A stretch of DNA of 6,256 nt from Pseudomonadota bacterium (GTDB lineage: Bacteria > Pseudomonadota > Gammaproteobacteria > Burkholderiales > SG8-39). The notes below the pieces were generated by a model that was given only the letters and a program-made list of their open reading frames with translations, searched no databases and was not told where the DNA came from. The DNA lies in contig JAKAIH010000175.1 of the NCBI GenBank assembly GCA_021825225.1, positions 1-6,256 on the forward strand, in the 5' to 3' direction. Positions within the stretch are counted from its first letter, which is position 1, and each line of letters begins with the position of its first letter. Both the position numbers and the translations under genes were made by a program. This document shows, in pieces, positions 1-6,209 of the stretch.

Positions 1-198
1 CACCGGAATGCGCGGCCGGCCGTTCGCGCCGTCAAAACCCTTGGGCTTTTCGAACAGGATGGCCGGGCCGCCGGCCCGCAGCACGCGGTCGCATACCTCG
101 GTCATCTCCAGGCGCGGATCGACCTCGACTGCGACGCGTTTCAACTCGCCCTGTTGTTCCAGTTGCGCGATAAAGTCGCGCAGATCCTTGTAGCGCAT
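1..198 (-). CDS. ubiD: UbiD, 4-hydroxy-3-polyprenylbenzoate decarboxylase, N-terminal part only (runs off the left edge)
   Basis: Only the first 66 codons are present; the rest lies beyond position 1. The translation opens [20 protein letters not shown] and continues with an [17 protein letters not shown] stretch followed by an LFEKPKG-type segment, which is the characteristic UbiD start. In the family, UbiD (about 490-500 residues) uses prenylated FMN, supplied by UbiX, to decarboxylate 4-hydroxy-3-polyprenylbenzoate to 2-polyprenylphenol in ubiquinone synthesis. The metal- and cofactor-binding residues lie further in and cannot be checked here. The ATG at 198 is supported by an AGGA at 208-211, nine bases upstream. 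The gene begins 14 bases after the ubiA stop, so co-transcription with ubiA is very likely. A few residues (GANGRPR, about 58-64) look inserted relative to the usual short link between the LFE..KG segment and the following PV, a small oddity. UbiD-like decarboxylases of other substrates exist, but the ubiA neighbour argues for ubiquinone. Confidence 0.9.
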   Translation of the reverse strand, partial: MRYKDLRDFIAQLEQQGELKRVAVEVDPRLEMTEVCDRVLRAGGPAILFEKPKGFDGANGRPRIPV

Positions 199-212
199 GA
201 ATGCAGATCCTG

Positions 213-1085
213 TTAACGCCAGACGTAATTCGCGGCGATTCCGGCAAAAATGACTCCGCCGACCCAGTTGTTGTGCAAAAAAGCCTTGAAGCAGCCCGCG
301 CGCGCGCGCCCGCGTATCAGCGTGTAGTGATACAGCATGAGGAGGCCGGCAGCGCCCAGTCCCAGATAGTAATACAGGCCGAACTGAAGTTTCATGCCGA
401 TCAGCACCAGCACCGCAAGCATGGCCACGTAGCACAGCATCACCGCGGCGACGTCGTAGCGTCCGAACAGGATGGCGGAGGTCTTGATGCCTATCTTGAG
501 GTCGTCGTCGCGGTCCACCATCGCGTACTCGGTGTCATAGGCGACGGCCCAGAAAATATTCGCCAATAGCAGCCACCAGCACAGCGCGGGCAGCAGGTTG
601 GATACCGCCGCGAATGCCATCGGGATGCCGAAACCGAAGGCCACGCCCAGATAGGCCTGAGGGATCGAGAAAAAGCGCTTGGTGAACGGATAGCTGGCGG
701 CAAGAGCGAGCGCGACAAAGGACAGCGCTATCGCGAACTTGTTCAGCGTGAGCACCAGGCAGAACGCGGCCAGGGTCACGGCCGCGGCCAGCCACAGCGC
801 TTCTTTCACGCTCACCAGGCCGGCGGCGAGCGGGCGCTCCCTGGTGCGTTTGACGTGCGCATCGAAGTTGCGGTCGGCGAGATCGTTCATGACGCAACCC
901 GCGGAGCGCATCAACAGCGTGCCGAGGCAGAAGATCCAGGTCATCATCCATCCCGGCCGGCCGCCAGAGGCGATCCACAGCGCCCATAGCGTAGGCCAAA
1001 GGAGCAGCAGCGTGCCTATCGGTTTGTCCAGCCGCATCAGCTTTTCGTAGAGCGTGAGCCGCTGCTTGATCTGATCGATGTTCAT
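213..1085 (-). CDS. ubiA: UbiA, 4-hydroxybenzoate polyprenyltransferase
   Basis: This integral membrane enzyme attaches the polyprenyl tail to C3 of 4-hydroxybenzoate, the committing membrane step of ubiquinone synthesis. The 290-residue product has the same length as the E. coli enzyme. Both Mg-diphosphate binding motifs are intact. The first is NDLADRNFD at 67-75 (N67, D71, D75), followed by the conserved [11 protein letters not shown]. The second is [13 protein letters not shown] at 183-195 (D191, D195), followed by [12 protein letters not shown]. Hydrophobic segments cover most of the protein (for example about 24-40, 98-114, 116-132, 144-162, 166-183, 213-231, 237-254 and 274-288), as expected for the multi-helix UbiA fold. 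The ATG is well placed: AAGGAA at 1091-1096 lies five bases upstream. The gene sits 48 bases after recG and 14 before ubiD, so it is probably read from the ridA-side promoter. No ubiC (chorismate lyase), which often neighbours ubiA, is in the window. Confidence 0.97.
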   Translation of the reverse strand: MNIDQIKQRLTLYEKLMRLDKPIGTLLLLWPTLWALWIASGGRPGWMMTWIFCLGTLLMRSAGCVMNDLADRNFDAHVKRTRERPLAAGLVSVKEALWLAAAVTLAAFCLVLTLNKFAIALSFVALALAASYPFTKRFFSIPQAYLGVAFGFGIPMAFAAVSNLLPALCWWLLLANIFWAVAYDTEYAMVDRDDDLKIGIKTSAILFGRYDVAAVMLCYVAMLAVLVLIGMKLQFGLYYYLGLGAAGLLMLYHYTLIRGRARAGCFKAFLHNNWVGGVIFAGIAANYVWR

Positions 1086-1133
1086 GTCTTTTCCTTGGCC
1101 GGAGACACTGCGCTCGATTCCGGTTCGTCCGAT

Positions 1134-3326
1134 TTAAGCCTTCATCAATTCGCTTTTTCCCGCCAGCCAGCGCGCCAGGTGGCGGCGCGCGTGCTCCGGG
1201 TGCTGCCGCAGCAGTTGCGGCGCCAGATCGCGCGCGGCTTCGAGCAAATCGGCATCGAGCTCGATGTCGGCGAAGCGCAGCAGCGGCGCGCCGCTCTGGC
1301 GCACTCCCAGATACTCCCCCGGCCCGCGCAGCAGCAGGTCCTGGCGCGCGATCTCGAAGCCATCGCCGGTCTCGTACACGACCTTGAGCCGGGCGCGAGC
1401 GATCCCGCCCAACGGTTTCTGGTACAGCAGGATGCAGGCACTTTCGTCGGCGCCGCGCCCCACGCGGCCGCGCAGCTGGTGCAGCTGCGCCAACCCGAAA
1501 CGCTCGGCGTGCTCGATGATCATGAGCGAGGCGTTGGGCACGTCGACGCCGACCTCGATCACCGTGGTCGCGACCAGCAGCTGGATTTTGCCCGCCGTGA
1601 AATCCGCCATCACCGCCGCCTTCTCCGCCGCCGCGAGGCGCCCGTGCACCAGCCCCACCCTGAGCTCCCCAAATTCGGCGGCGAGCCGCGCGTGGGTGTC
1701 GAGCACGGTCTGCAGCTGCAGCGCCTCCGCCTGCCTGCGCCCCGGATGCCGCCCCGGCGCGCGCGCTCCGCCCGCCGCGTCTTCCGCGAGCCCGTTGTCT
1801 TCGATCAGCGGGCACACCCAGTAGGCCTGGCGCCCGGCGCGGCAGGCATCGCGCACGCGCGCGAGCACCTCGTCGCGGCGCTCGGCGGCGATTAGCTTGG
1901 TCGTGACCGGCTTTCTTCCGGGCGGCAATGCGTCGATCAACGATACGTCCAGATCGGCGTAATAGCTCATCGACAGCGTGCGCGGTATGGGCGTGGCGCT
2001 CATCATCAGCAGATGCGGCTCCGTGCGCGCCGCGCCCGCAGCCCCGCTGCCAGAACCCTTGGCCCGCAACGCGAGGCGCTGCTCCACGCCGAAGCGGTGC
2101 TGCTCGTCGACGATGGCAAGGCCCAGCGACTGGAACACCACGCCCTCCTGGAACAGTGCGTGCGTGCCCACTGCGACGCGCGTCGCGCCCGAGGCGATGT
2201 CCGCGGCAGCCGCGCTGCGCTCCTTCTTTTTCTGGCTGCCCGAGAGCCAGCTCAAGCGCACGCCGAGGGGAGCGAGCCACTCGGAGAATTTGCGGTAATG
2301 CTGCTCGGCCAGAATCTCGGTGGGCGCCATGACCGCCGCCTGATATCCGTTTTCGACCGTGCGCAGCGCCGCCAGCGCCGCCACCACCGTCTTGCCGCTG
2401 CCGACATCGCCCTGCAGCAGGCGGTGCATCGGATGCGCCTCGCCCAGATCGCGCTCGATTTCGGTCCAGACGCGGGCCTGCGCCTGTGTCAGCCGGAACG
2501 GCAGCTGCCCGAGCAGCCCGGCGCTGAGCGCCCCGGCCTGCATTAGCGCCGGCGCGCTCCTGCTCTTGCGCTCGCGGTAATGCAGACGCATCGACAATTG
2601 CTGCGCCAACAGCTCATCGAGCTTCATGCGCCGCCACGCGGGATGGGTGCGCCCGCTGAGCGCGCGCGCGTCCTCGCCGGGCCGCGGATGGTGCAGGGCG
2701 TCGATGGCGTCGCGAAATGCGGGCATGCCGAAGCGCTCGCCGATCTCCCGCGGCAGGGTCTCGTCGAGTTCGCATTGCGCCAGCGCCTGCTCGATCAGAC
2801 GGCGCAGCGCCGCCTGCGGCAGGCCGGCGGTGGTCGGATAGATCGGCGTCAGCGCCTCGGGCAGCGGCGTGGCTGTGCGCACCACGCGATAGCGCGGGTG
2901 GATCATCTCGGCGCCGAAAAAACCAGCGCGCACTTCGCCGAAGGCGCGCACGCGCGCCCCTGCGACCAGGGCCTTCGCCTGGCTGCCGTAGAAATTGAGG
3001 AAGCGCATGTACAGCAGGCCGCTGTCGTCTTCGATCTTGCACACGAGCTGGCGCCGCGGGCGATAGGCGATCTGGCTGTCGAGCACCGTGCCCTCGACCT
3101 GCACCGGTGCGCCCTCGCGCGCGTCGGCGATTGCGGTGAGCCGGGTCTCGTCTTCGTAGCGCAGCGGCAGATGCAGCACCAGATCGAACTGGCGCCGGAT
3201 GCCGAGCTTGGCCAGCTTGGTTTTGAGGGAGGGTGCAGCGGGCGCCGGCGCGGAAGGCCGGGCACGCGGCGCACTGCGCGCGCGCACCGGAACGGCGCCC
3301 AGGGCACGCGCGGACTTGAGCTTCAC
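1134..3326 (-). CDS. recG: RecG, ATP-dependent DNA branch-migration helicase
   Basis: RecG is a monomeric superfamily 2 double-strand translocase that reverses stalled forks and processes Holliday junctions and R- and D-loops. Order of parts in the 730 residues: N-terminal wedge/OB domain (about 35-150, with LVLHLPLRYED and RAFGEVRAGFFGAEMIHPRY), Walker A GDVGSGKT (306-313), DEQH box (407-410), SATPIPRTL (443-451), ATTVIEVGVDVPNASLMIIE (586-605), motif VI QLRGRVGRG (617-625), then the RecG-specific C-terminal region GDGFEIARQDLLLRGPGE (654-671). All catalytic motifs are intact. The start is GTG at 3326 with only a poor, close AAGG; an in-frame TAA two codons upstream rules out a longer form. 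GTG at codon 14 (3287) is the alternative. The protein is longer than the E. coli enzyme (693) through an Ala/Pro/Arg-rich leader (about 1-32) and two linkers (about 424-436 and 511-535). It starts 17 bases after ridA, and coupled translation would explain the weak ribosome site. Confidence 0.97.
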   Translation of the reverse strand: MKLKSARALGAVPVRARSAPRARPSAPAPAAPSLKTKLAKLGIRRQFDLVLHLPLRYEDETRLTAIADAREGAPVQVEGTVLDSQIAYRPRRQLVCKIEDDSGLLYMRFLNFYGSQAKALVAGARVRAFGEVRAGFFGAEMIHPRYRVVRTATPLPEALTPIYPTTAGLPQAALRRLIEQALAQCELDETLPREIGERFGMPAFRDAIDALHHPRPGEDARALSGRTHPAWRRMKLDELLAQQLSMRLHYRERKSRSAPALMQAGALSAGLLGQLPFRLTQAQARVWTEIERDLGEAHPMHRLLQGDVGSGKTVVAALAALRTVENGYQAAVMAPTEILAEQHYRKFSEWLAPLGVRLSWLSGSQKKKERSAAAADIASGATRVAVGTHALFQEGVVFQSLGLAIVDEQHRFGVEQRLALRAKGSGSGAAGAARTEPHLLMMSATPIPRTLSMSYYADLDVSLIDALPPGRKPVTTKLIAAERRDEVLARVRDACRAGRQAYWVCPLIEDNGLAEDAAGGARAPGRHPGRRQAEALQLQTVLDTHARLAAEFGELRVGLVHGRLAAAEKAAVMADFTAGKIQLLVATTVIEVGVDVPNASLMIIEHAERFGLAQLHQLRGRVGRGADESACILLYQKPLGGIARARLKVVYETGDGFEIARQDLLLRGPGEYLGVRQSGAPLLRFADIELDADLLEAARDLAPQLLRQHPEHARRHLARWLAGKSELMKA

Positions 3327-3343
3327 GCCTTAACCCGCGCCGC

Positions 3344-3724
3344 TCACTCGATTACCAGGATCGCATCGGCTTCGATGAGGGCGCCGCGCGGCAGCGCGGC
3401 GACGCCGATCGCGGCGCGCGCCGGATAGGGCTGCTTGAAATAGGCGGCCATCGTTTCGTTGACCTTGACGAAATGGGCGAGGTCCGTCAGATAGATGGTC
3501 ACTTTCGCGGCGGCATCGAGCGATGCGCCGGCGGCCGCGGCCACCGCCTGCAGATTGTCGAACACGCGTTTCACCTGCGCGTCTATGCCCTCGACCAGTT
3601 GCATGCTCGCCGGATCGAGGCCGATCTGCCCCGACAGGTAGATCGTGTTGCCGCAGCGCAGCGCCTGCGAGTAGGTGCCGATGGCCCCGGGCGCATGCGG
3701 CGTGGATATCACGGTTTTGGACAT
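3344..3724 (-). CDS. ridA: RidA, reactive imine/enamine deaminase (YjgF/YER057c/UK114 family)
   Basis: RidA hydrolyses 2-aminoacrylate and related enamine/imine products of PLP enzymes such as threonine/serine dehydratase, protecting other PLP enzymes. It acts as a cytosolic trimer with active sites between subunits. The 126-residue length is normal for the family. Visible hallmarks are the N-terminal GAIGTYSQA (13-21, with Y18), LSGQIGLDP (30-38), the helix [15 protein letters not shown], and the signature [23 protein letters not shown] written here in parts: PAR with R103, the carboxylate-binding arginine, and E118. The ATG at 3724 is chosen because it gives the standard family N-terminus. 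An AGGAT at 3736-3740 lies 11 bases upstream, a little long. The frame stays open to 4195, but that extension is antisense to the TPR gene and resembles no RidA. It is the first gene of the ridA-recG-ubiA-ubiD run. Subfamily specificity within the wider Rid family is inferred from R103. Confidence 0.95.
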   Translation of the reverse strand: MSKTVISTPHAPGAIGTYSQALRCGNTIYLSGQIGLDPASMQLVEGIDAQVKRVFDNLQAVAAAAGASLDAAAKVTIYLTDLAHFVKVNETMAAYFKQPYPARAAIGVAALPRGALIEADAILVIE

Positions 3725-3817
3725 GGTTGCGGTGCATCCTGCAAAGTTGAGAGCGCAATTCGGGCCTATAATTGCGGCCCGGCCGCGGATTGTTTCCCGC
3801 GATGGGCGAATCTTACA
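3725..3817. promoter_or_regulatory. Divergent intergenic region with a candidate plus-strand sigma70-type promoter
   Basis: These 93 bases separate the starts of ridA (minus) and the TPR gene (plus), so promoters for both directions should lie here. On the plus strand a perfect TATAAT lies at 3767-3772. The hexamer 17 bases upstream (AAGTTG, 3744-3749) is a poor -35, while a better TTGAGA (3747-3752) is only 14 bases away, so the -35 is uncertain. Initiation about 7 bases downstream of the TATAAT would leave a leader of roughly 40 bases before the ATG at 3818. That leader has no clear Shine-Dalgarno and contains a short hairpin (CGCGG 3784-3788 with CCGCG 3797-3801). On the minus strand, AATTAT (complement of 3768-3773) with GAAACA (complement of 3791-3796) is a weak candidate for ridA, 3/6 matches in the -35. 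Confidence 0.45.
3754..3776. repeat. Inverted repeat CGCAATT-N9-AATTGCG overlapping the TATAAT box
   Basis: The two perfect 7-bp arms (3754-3760 and 3770-3776) are separated by nine bases. The TATAAT at 3767-3772 runs into the right arm, so a protein bound here would cover the promoter. The arms are AT-rich inside a very GC-rich region, which makes chance pairing of G/C runs a poor explanation. Arm length and a 16-bp centre-to-centre distance would suit a dimeric helix-turn-helix regulator, but no regulator gene is present in the window and I do not recognise the motif. It may simply be a symmetric promoter core. Confidence 0.35.
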
Positions 3818-4153
3818 ATGACCGCTACCGTCATCGCCAATCTGCATAGGCTCATCGGCACGCCACGCGACGGCGCATTGCTGCGCTTCTCCCTCGGCAA
3901 CGAATATCTGAAGAGCGGCGATGCGCACCGCGCGCAATTGCATTTGCGCGAAGCGGTGGCGCGCGATCCCCTCTATTCGGCGGCATGGAAGCTGCTCGGC
4001 AAGGCGCTCGCCGAGACCGGGCAGGCGCAGGCGGCGCTGGATGCCTACCGCCAGGGCATCGCCGCAGCCGAGAACAAGGGCGACAAACAGGCCGCGAAGG
4101 AAATGACGGTGTTCGCGCGGCGCATCGAAAAGCAACTCCGGCCCTCGTCCTGA
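3818..4153 (+). CDS. Small tetratricopeptide-repeat protein
   Basis: The 111-residue product has no signal peptide or membrane segment, so it is probably cytosolic. Two TPR-like helical hairpins are visible. The first is about 20-53 ([16 protein letters not shown], then [13 protein letters not shown]) and the second about 54-87 ([17 protein letters not shown], then [17 protein letters not shown]), with the usual W/L-G-A-Y-A-P spacing. A charged helix (about 89-107, [16 protein letters not shown]) closes the protein and could be a capping helix. TPR units bind other proteins, and no partner can be named. Small proteins of this layout, with a [11 protein letters not shown] block and a GDKQAAKEM block, occur widely in beta- and gammaproteobacteria as unnamed TPR proteins. 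The ATG at 3818 is the first sensible start. The frame continues open to 3473, but that part is antisense to ridA. There is no clear Shine-Dalgarno (upstream bases gggcgaatcttaca), suggesting low or leader-dependent translation. Confidence 0.85.
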   Translation: MTATVIANLHRLIGTPRDGALLRFSLGNEYLKSGDAHRAQLHLREAVARDPLYSAAWKLLGKALAETGQAQAALDAYRQGIAAAENKGDKQAAKEMTVFARRIEKQLRPSS

Positions 4154-4265
4154 GTCGCAATGCGGCGCGTACTCATGCGCCCGCCGCGGCGGCAATACAG
4201 CGCCGCCCGCAAATGGTAATCTTGCCGATGAAGATCTGACCGATTATCGGGATTGGGGGAAAGTC
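4154..4265. other. 112-base spacer between the TPR and two-helix membrane protein genes
   Basis: No coding or RNA gene is seen. The left half is very GC-rich and can fold: GGCGC (4164-4168) pairs with GCGCC (4177-4181) across an eight-base loop, and a perfect 12-bp palindrome CCGCCGCGGCGG lies at 4181-4192. Neither is followed by a T run, so a factor-independent terminator for the TPR gene is not supported. The right half is less GC-rich and probably holds the promoter of the downstream small gene. TTGCCG at 4222-4227 resembles a -35, but no good -10 lies at the right spacing, and TGGTAATCT at 4214-4222 is only a loose extended -10 match. A Shine-Dalgarno-like GGGGGA lies at 4255-4260, five bases before the ATG at 4266. 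Confidence 0.3.
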
Positions 4266-4457
4266 ATGACTCTGGTAATGAAATCCGTGCTGATCACGGC
4301 CGGCCTCGGGCTGCTGCTGATCGTCTACGAATGGAACATCATGGGCAAGAAGAAAGAAGGGGTTACCCCTTCCGACAAGAGAAACCTGCGCGACCTTTTT
4401 TTCCTGACGCTGGGCGCCTGCGCGCTGGTGGCGTTCGCGGTCGCGAACCTGGCTTGA
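4266..4457 (+). CDS. Small membrane protein with two predicted helices, function unknown
   Basis: The 63-residue product is not one I recognise. Helix 1 spans about residues 7-23 (SVLITAGLGLLLIVYEW) and helix 2 about 44-62 (LFFLTLGACALVAFAVANL). The loop between them (about 27-43) is strongly basic, with K28-K30, K38, R39 and R42, so by the positive-inside rule it faces the cytoplasm and both short ends face the periplasm. The start at 4266 is supported by GGGGGA five bases upstream; an in-frame ATG at 4278 (M5) is less well placed. That the gene is real is suggested by the good ribosome site, the clean two-helix pattern, the stop codon at the foot of a strong hairpin, and the absence of an overlapping gene. 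It is convergent with the sensor kinase, 30 bases apart. It could be an accessory subunit of a membrane complex or a stress-related small protein; the sequence does not say which. Confidence 0.7.
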   Translation: MTLVMKSVLITAGLGLLLIVYEWNIMGKKKEGVTPSDKRNLRDLFFLTLGACALVAFAVANLA

Positions 4458-4478
4458 GGCGCCGCACGCGGCGCCTCA
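4455..4478. terminator. GC-rich hairpin between convergent genes, possible two-way terminator
   Basis: TGAGGCGCCG (4455-4464) pairs perfectly with CGGCGCCTCA (4469-4478) around the four-base loop CACG, a ten-base-pair stem. It begins at the stop codon of the two-helix protein gene and ends nine bases before the last base of the kinase stop codon at 4488. Its position is right for ending transcripts from both sides. No T run follows on either strand, so it is not a classical intrinsic terminator. It may instead protect mRNA 3' ends or act with Rho. Confidence 0.5.
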
Positions 4479-4487
4479 GCGGCGCGG

Positions 4488-6209
4488 CTAGCCGAGCGTG
4501 AAGTAGAACATCGCCCCCTGCCCCGGGGCTCCTTCGGCCCACAGCTGACCGCGATGGCGCCGGACGATGCGCTGCACCAGGGCGAGACCGATTCCGTGCC
4601 CGGGGAATGCCTCTTTCGGATGCAGGCGCTCGAATGCGCGAAACAAGCTGGCCGCGTGCTTCATATCGAGGCCGACGCCATCGTCCTTGACGAAATACAC
4701 CGCCTGGCCCTCGTGCAGTTCCGGCCACACGCCGAATTCGATGCACGCCGCGGCGCGACCGCTGGTGAATTTCAGGGCATTGTCGAACAGGTTCTGCAGC
4801 AACAGGCGCAGCAGGCGCACGTCGCCCTCGACGCGCACACCCGGCGCAATCGACCATTGCAGGCCGGGGCGCCGTCCGCCTGCCTCCAGCCCCGCGACGA
4901 CCTCGCGCGCCAGCGCCGACAGATCCACGCCCTCGCGCCGGAACGCGTGCAGCTCGGTTTCGCTTAACCTGAGCAACTCATCCATGGTGCCGCCCAGTTG
5001 CAGGCTCGCGGCGCGAATGCGGTCCAGGTAAGCGCGTCCGCTCTCGCCGATCTGCTCGCCGTAGACCTTGCGCAGCTGATAGGCGAAACCGTCGATGCCA
5101 CGCAAGGGCGCGCGCAAATCGTGCGCCACGCAATAGCTGAAGGAATCGAGCTCCAGCTTCGTGGCCTCCAGTTCCTCCACCCGCCGCGCGAGTTCCCGGT
5201 TGAGTTCGCGCGCTTCCCGTTCGCGGCGCTCGCGCTCCGCCTCCCACGCGCGCAGGCGCCGCCGCGTGCGCGCATGGACCAGCGCCCCGGCCGCGAGCAG
5301 CAGGGCCAGCAGCAGGCAGGGATACTGCATTCTGTTCCACCACGCGGTGAGCCGAGCCGATGTGTGCACGCTTGCGTCGACGGTAAGCGGATAGCGCGCC
5401 AGGCGGCGAAACACAAACAGGCGCTCGCCTGGGTCCAGGCCGCCGACGCCCTCGACCGCACCGGCGGAAGGACCGCCTTGCCGCTGCAGCCAATCGGCCA
5501 GCGCTCCGCGGCGCGGCAGCGCATAGACGTCTGTCAACTGCTCGGCCGCAGGCGGCGGATACCGGCTCACCAGGTACCCATCGTCGCGCTGCAGCGCCAG
5601 CTTCACCCCGTGCACGGGCGCAAGGTCTTCCCAGTATCCACGCAGCCGCGCCAGCGGCAGGTCGGCGCAAACCAGATAGCGCGGCGCCCCTTGCGCATCG
5701 CGGGACAGGAAGGCAAGCGGAACAGTCCATTCTTCGGGCGCATGCCCGGGAACAACCCGTCCGATGGCCAGGCCCTGTCCGCTCACGGCCGCGTCGCGAA
5801 ACTGCGCGAACCAGGACAGTTCGGCTGCGCGGGAAAGGCGCGCGCCGGCATGCGCCCGCGCCGAAGCCAGGATCCTGCCGTCCATGCCGACTATCGCGGC
5901 GTCGCGCAGGTCGGGATGACGTCGGCTGAAGCGCTGCAACAGGGAACGCGTGCGTTCCGGGTCGAAGCGGCCCGGCCCGTCCTCCAGGTCCAGGCCCAAT
6001 TCCTGCAGTTCGATTTCCAGATGCCGGAAATAGGAATCCAGAGACCCCGCACCCAGCGCCGCCACGTCTGACAGCTGGCGCAGCTGCGCCGCCTTTTCGC
6101 TTTGCCACGTTCCCCAGGAAAATATCGCGGCGAAAGCGACGAAAAGCACGGCCGACAAGCCATTGGCCAGGGTCAAATAATGAATGCTCGAATACGCGCG
6201 GGTAGCCAC
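4488..6209 (-). CDS. Membrane-bound sensor histidine kinase with periplasmic PDC/Cache-like sensor domain
   Basis: The 573-residue product is a transmembrane signal-transducing kinase. Helix 1 is about 12-32 and helix 2 about 297-313. The roughly 260 residues between them have PDC/dCache features: GMDGRILASARAHAGARLS (108-126), ELSWFAQFRDA, a G-x-x-IGRVV strand, and a second lobe with DDGYLVSRYPPP (209-220). A long charged coiled coil (about 315-355) leads to the H-box FSYCVAHDLRAPLRGIDGF, with phospho-acceptor H363. The HATPase part is complete: N-box LLQNLFDNALKF (N473, N477), G1 DDGVG (509-513), F-box LFRAFERLH, and G2 GHGIGLALV (537-545). The start is GTG at 6209 with AAAGGG (6216-6221) six bases upstream. 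An in-frame TGA at 6228-6230 and the lack of other starts between make it the only N-terminus. The H-box type resembles phytochrome-like and other stand-alone kinases. No receiver or output domain is attached and no response regulator gene is in the window, so ligand and partner are unknown. Confidence 0.95.
   Translation of the reverse strand: MATRAYSSIHYLTLANGLSAVLFVAFAAIFSWGTWQSEKAAQLRQLSDVAALGAGSLDSYFRHLEIELQELGLDLEDGPGRFDPERTRSLLQRFSRRHPDLRDAAIVGMDGRILASARAHAGARLSRAAELSWFAQFRDAAVSGQGLAIGRVVPGHAPEEWTVPLAFLSRDAQGAPRYLVCADLPLARLRGYWEDLAPVHGVKLALQRDDGYLVSRYPPPAAEQLTDVYALPRRGALADWLQRQGGPSAGAVEGVGGLDPGERLFVFRRLARYPLTVDASVHTSARLTAWWNRMQYPCLLLALLLAAGALVHARTRRRLRAWEAERERREREARELNRELARRVEELEATKLELDSFSYCVAHDLRAPLRGIDGFAYQLRKVYGEQIGESGRAYLDRIRAASLQLGGTMDELLRLSETELHAFRREGVDLSALAREVVAGLEAGGRRPGLQWSIAPGVRVEGDVRLLRLLLQNLFDNALKFTSGRAAACIEFGVWPELHEGQAVYFVKDDGVGLDMKHAASLFRAFERLHPKEAFPGHGIGLALVQRIVRRHRGQLWAEGAPGQGAMFYFTLG

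Noticed and set aside
1095..1895. Open plus-strand frame antisense to the 3' part of recG, and a similar one at 2580-3428
   Set aside because: Both are complementary to intact RecG motifs, have shadow-like composition and no ribosome site or domain.
535..2280. Long open minus-strand frame of 581 codons across recG and ubiA
   Set aside because: It is a frame-shifted shadow of two strongly supported genes, very rich in Arg, Ala and Gly, with no recognisable motif.
3774..3786. GC palindrome GCGGCC-C-GGCCGC in the divergent region
   Set aside because: G/C palindromes of this length are expected often in such GC-rich DNA, and nothing links it to a known operator.
3473..3817. Upstream extension of the TPR reading frame to 3473
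   Set aside because: It runs antisense through ridA and the promoter region, and the recognisable protein begins only after the ATG at 3818.
3802..3849. Fifteen-codon upstream reading frame (ATG 3802 to TAG 3847-3849) overlapping the TPR gene start
   Set aside because: It has no ribosome site and a length easily reached by chance. It would matter only if translation were shown there.
3725..4195. N-terminal extension of the RidA reading frame to 4195 (283 residues in total)
   Set aside because: The added part lies antisense to the TPR gene, is unlike any RidA, and the ATG at 3724 gives the standard family start. It is a by-product of GC-rich DNA having few stop codons.
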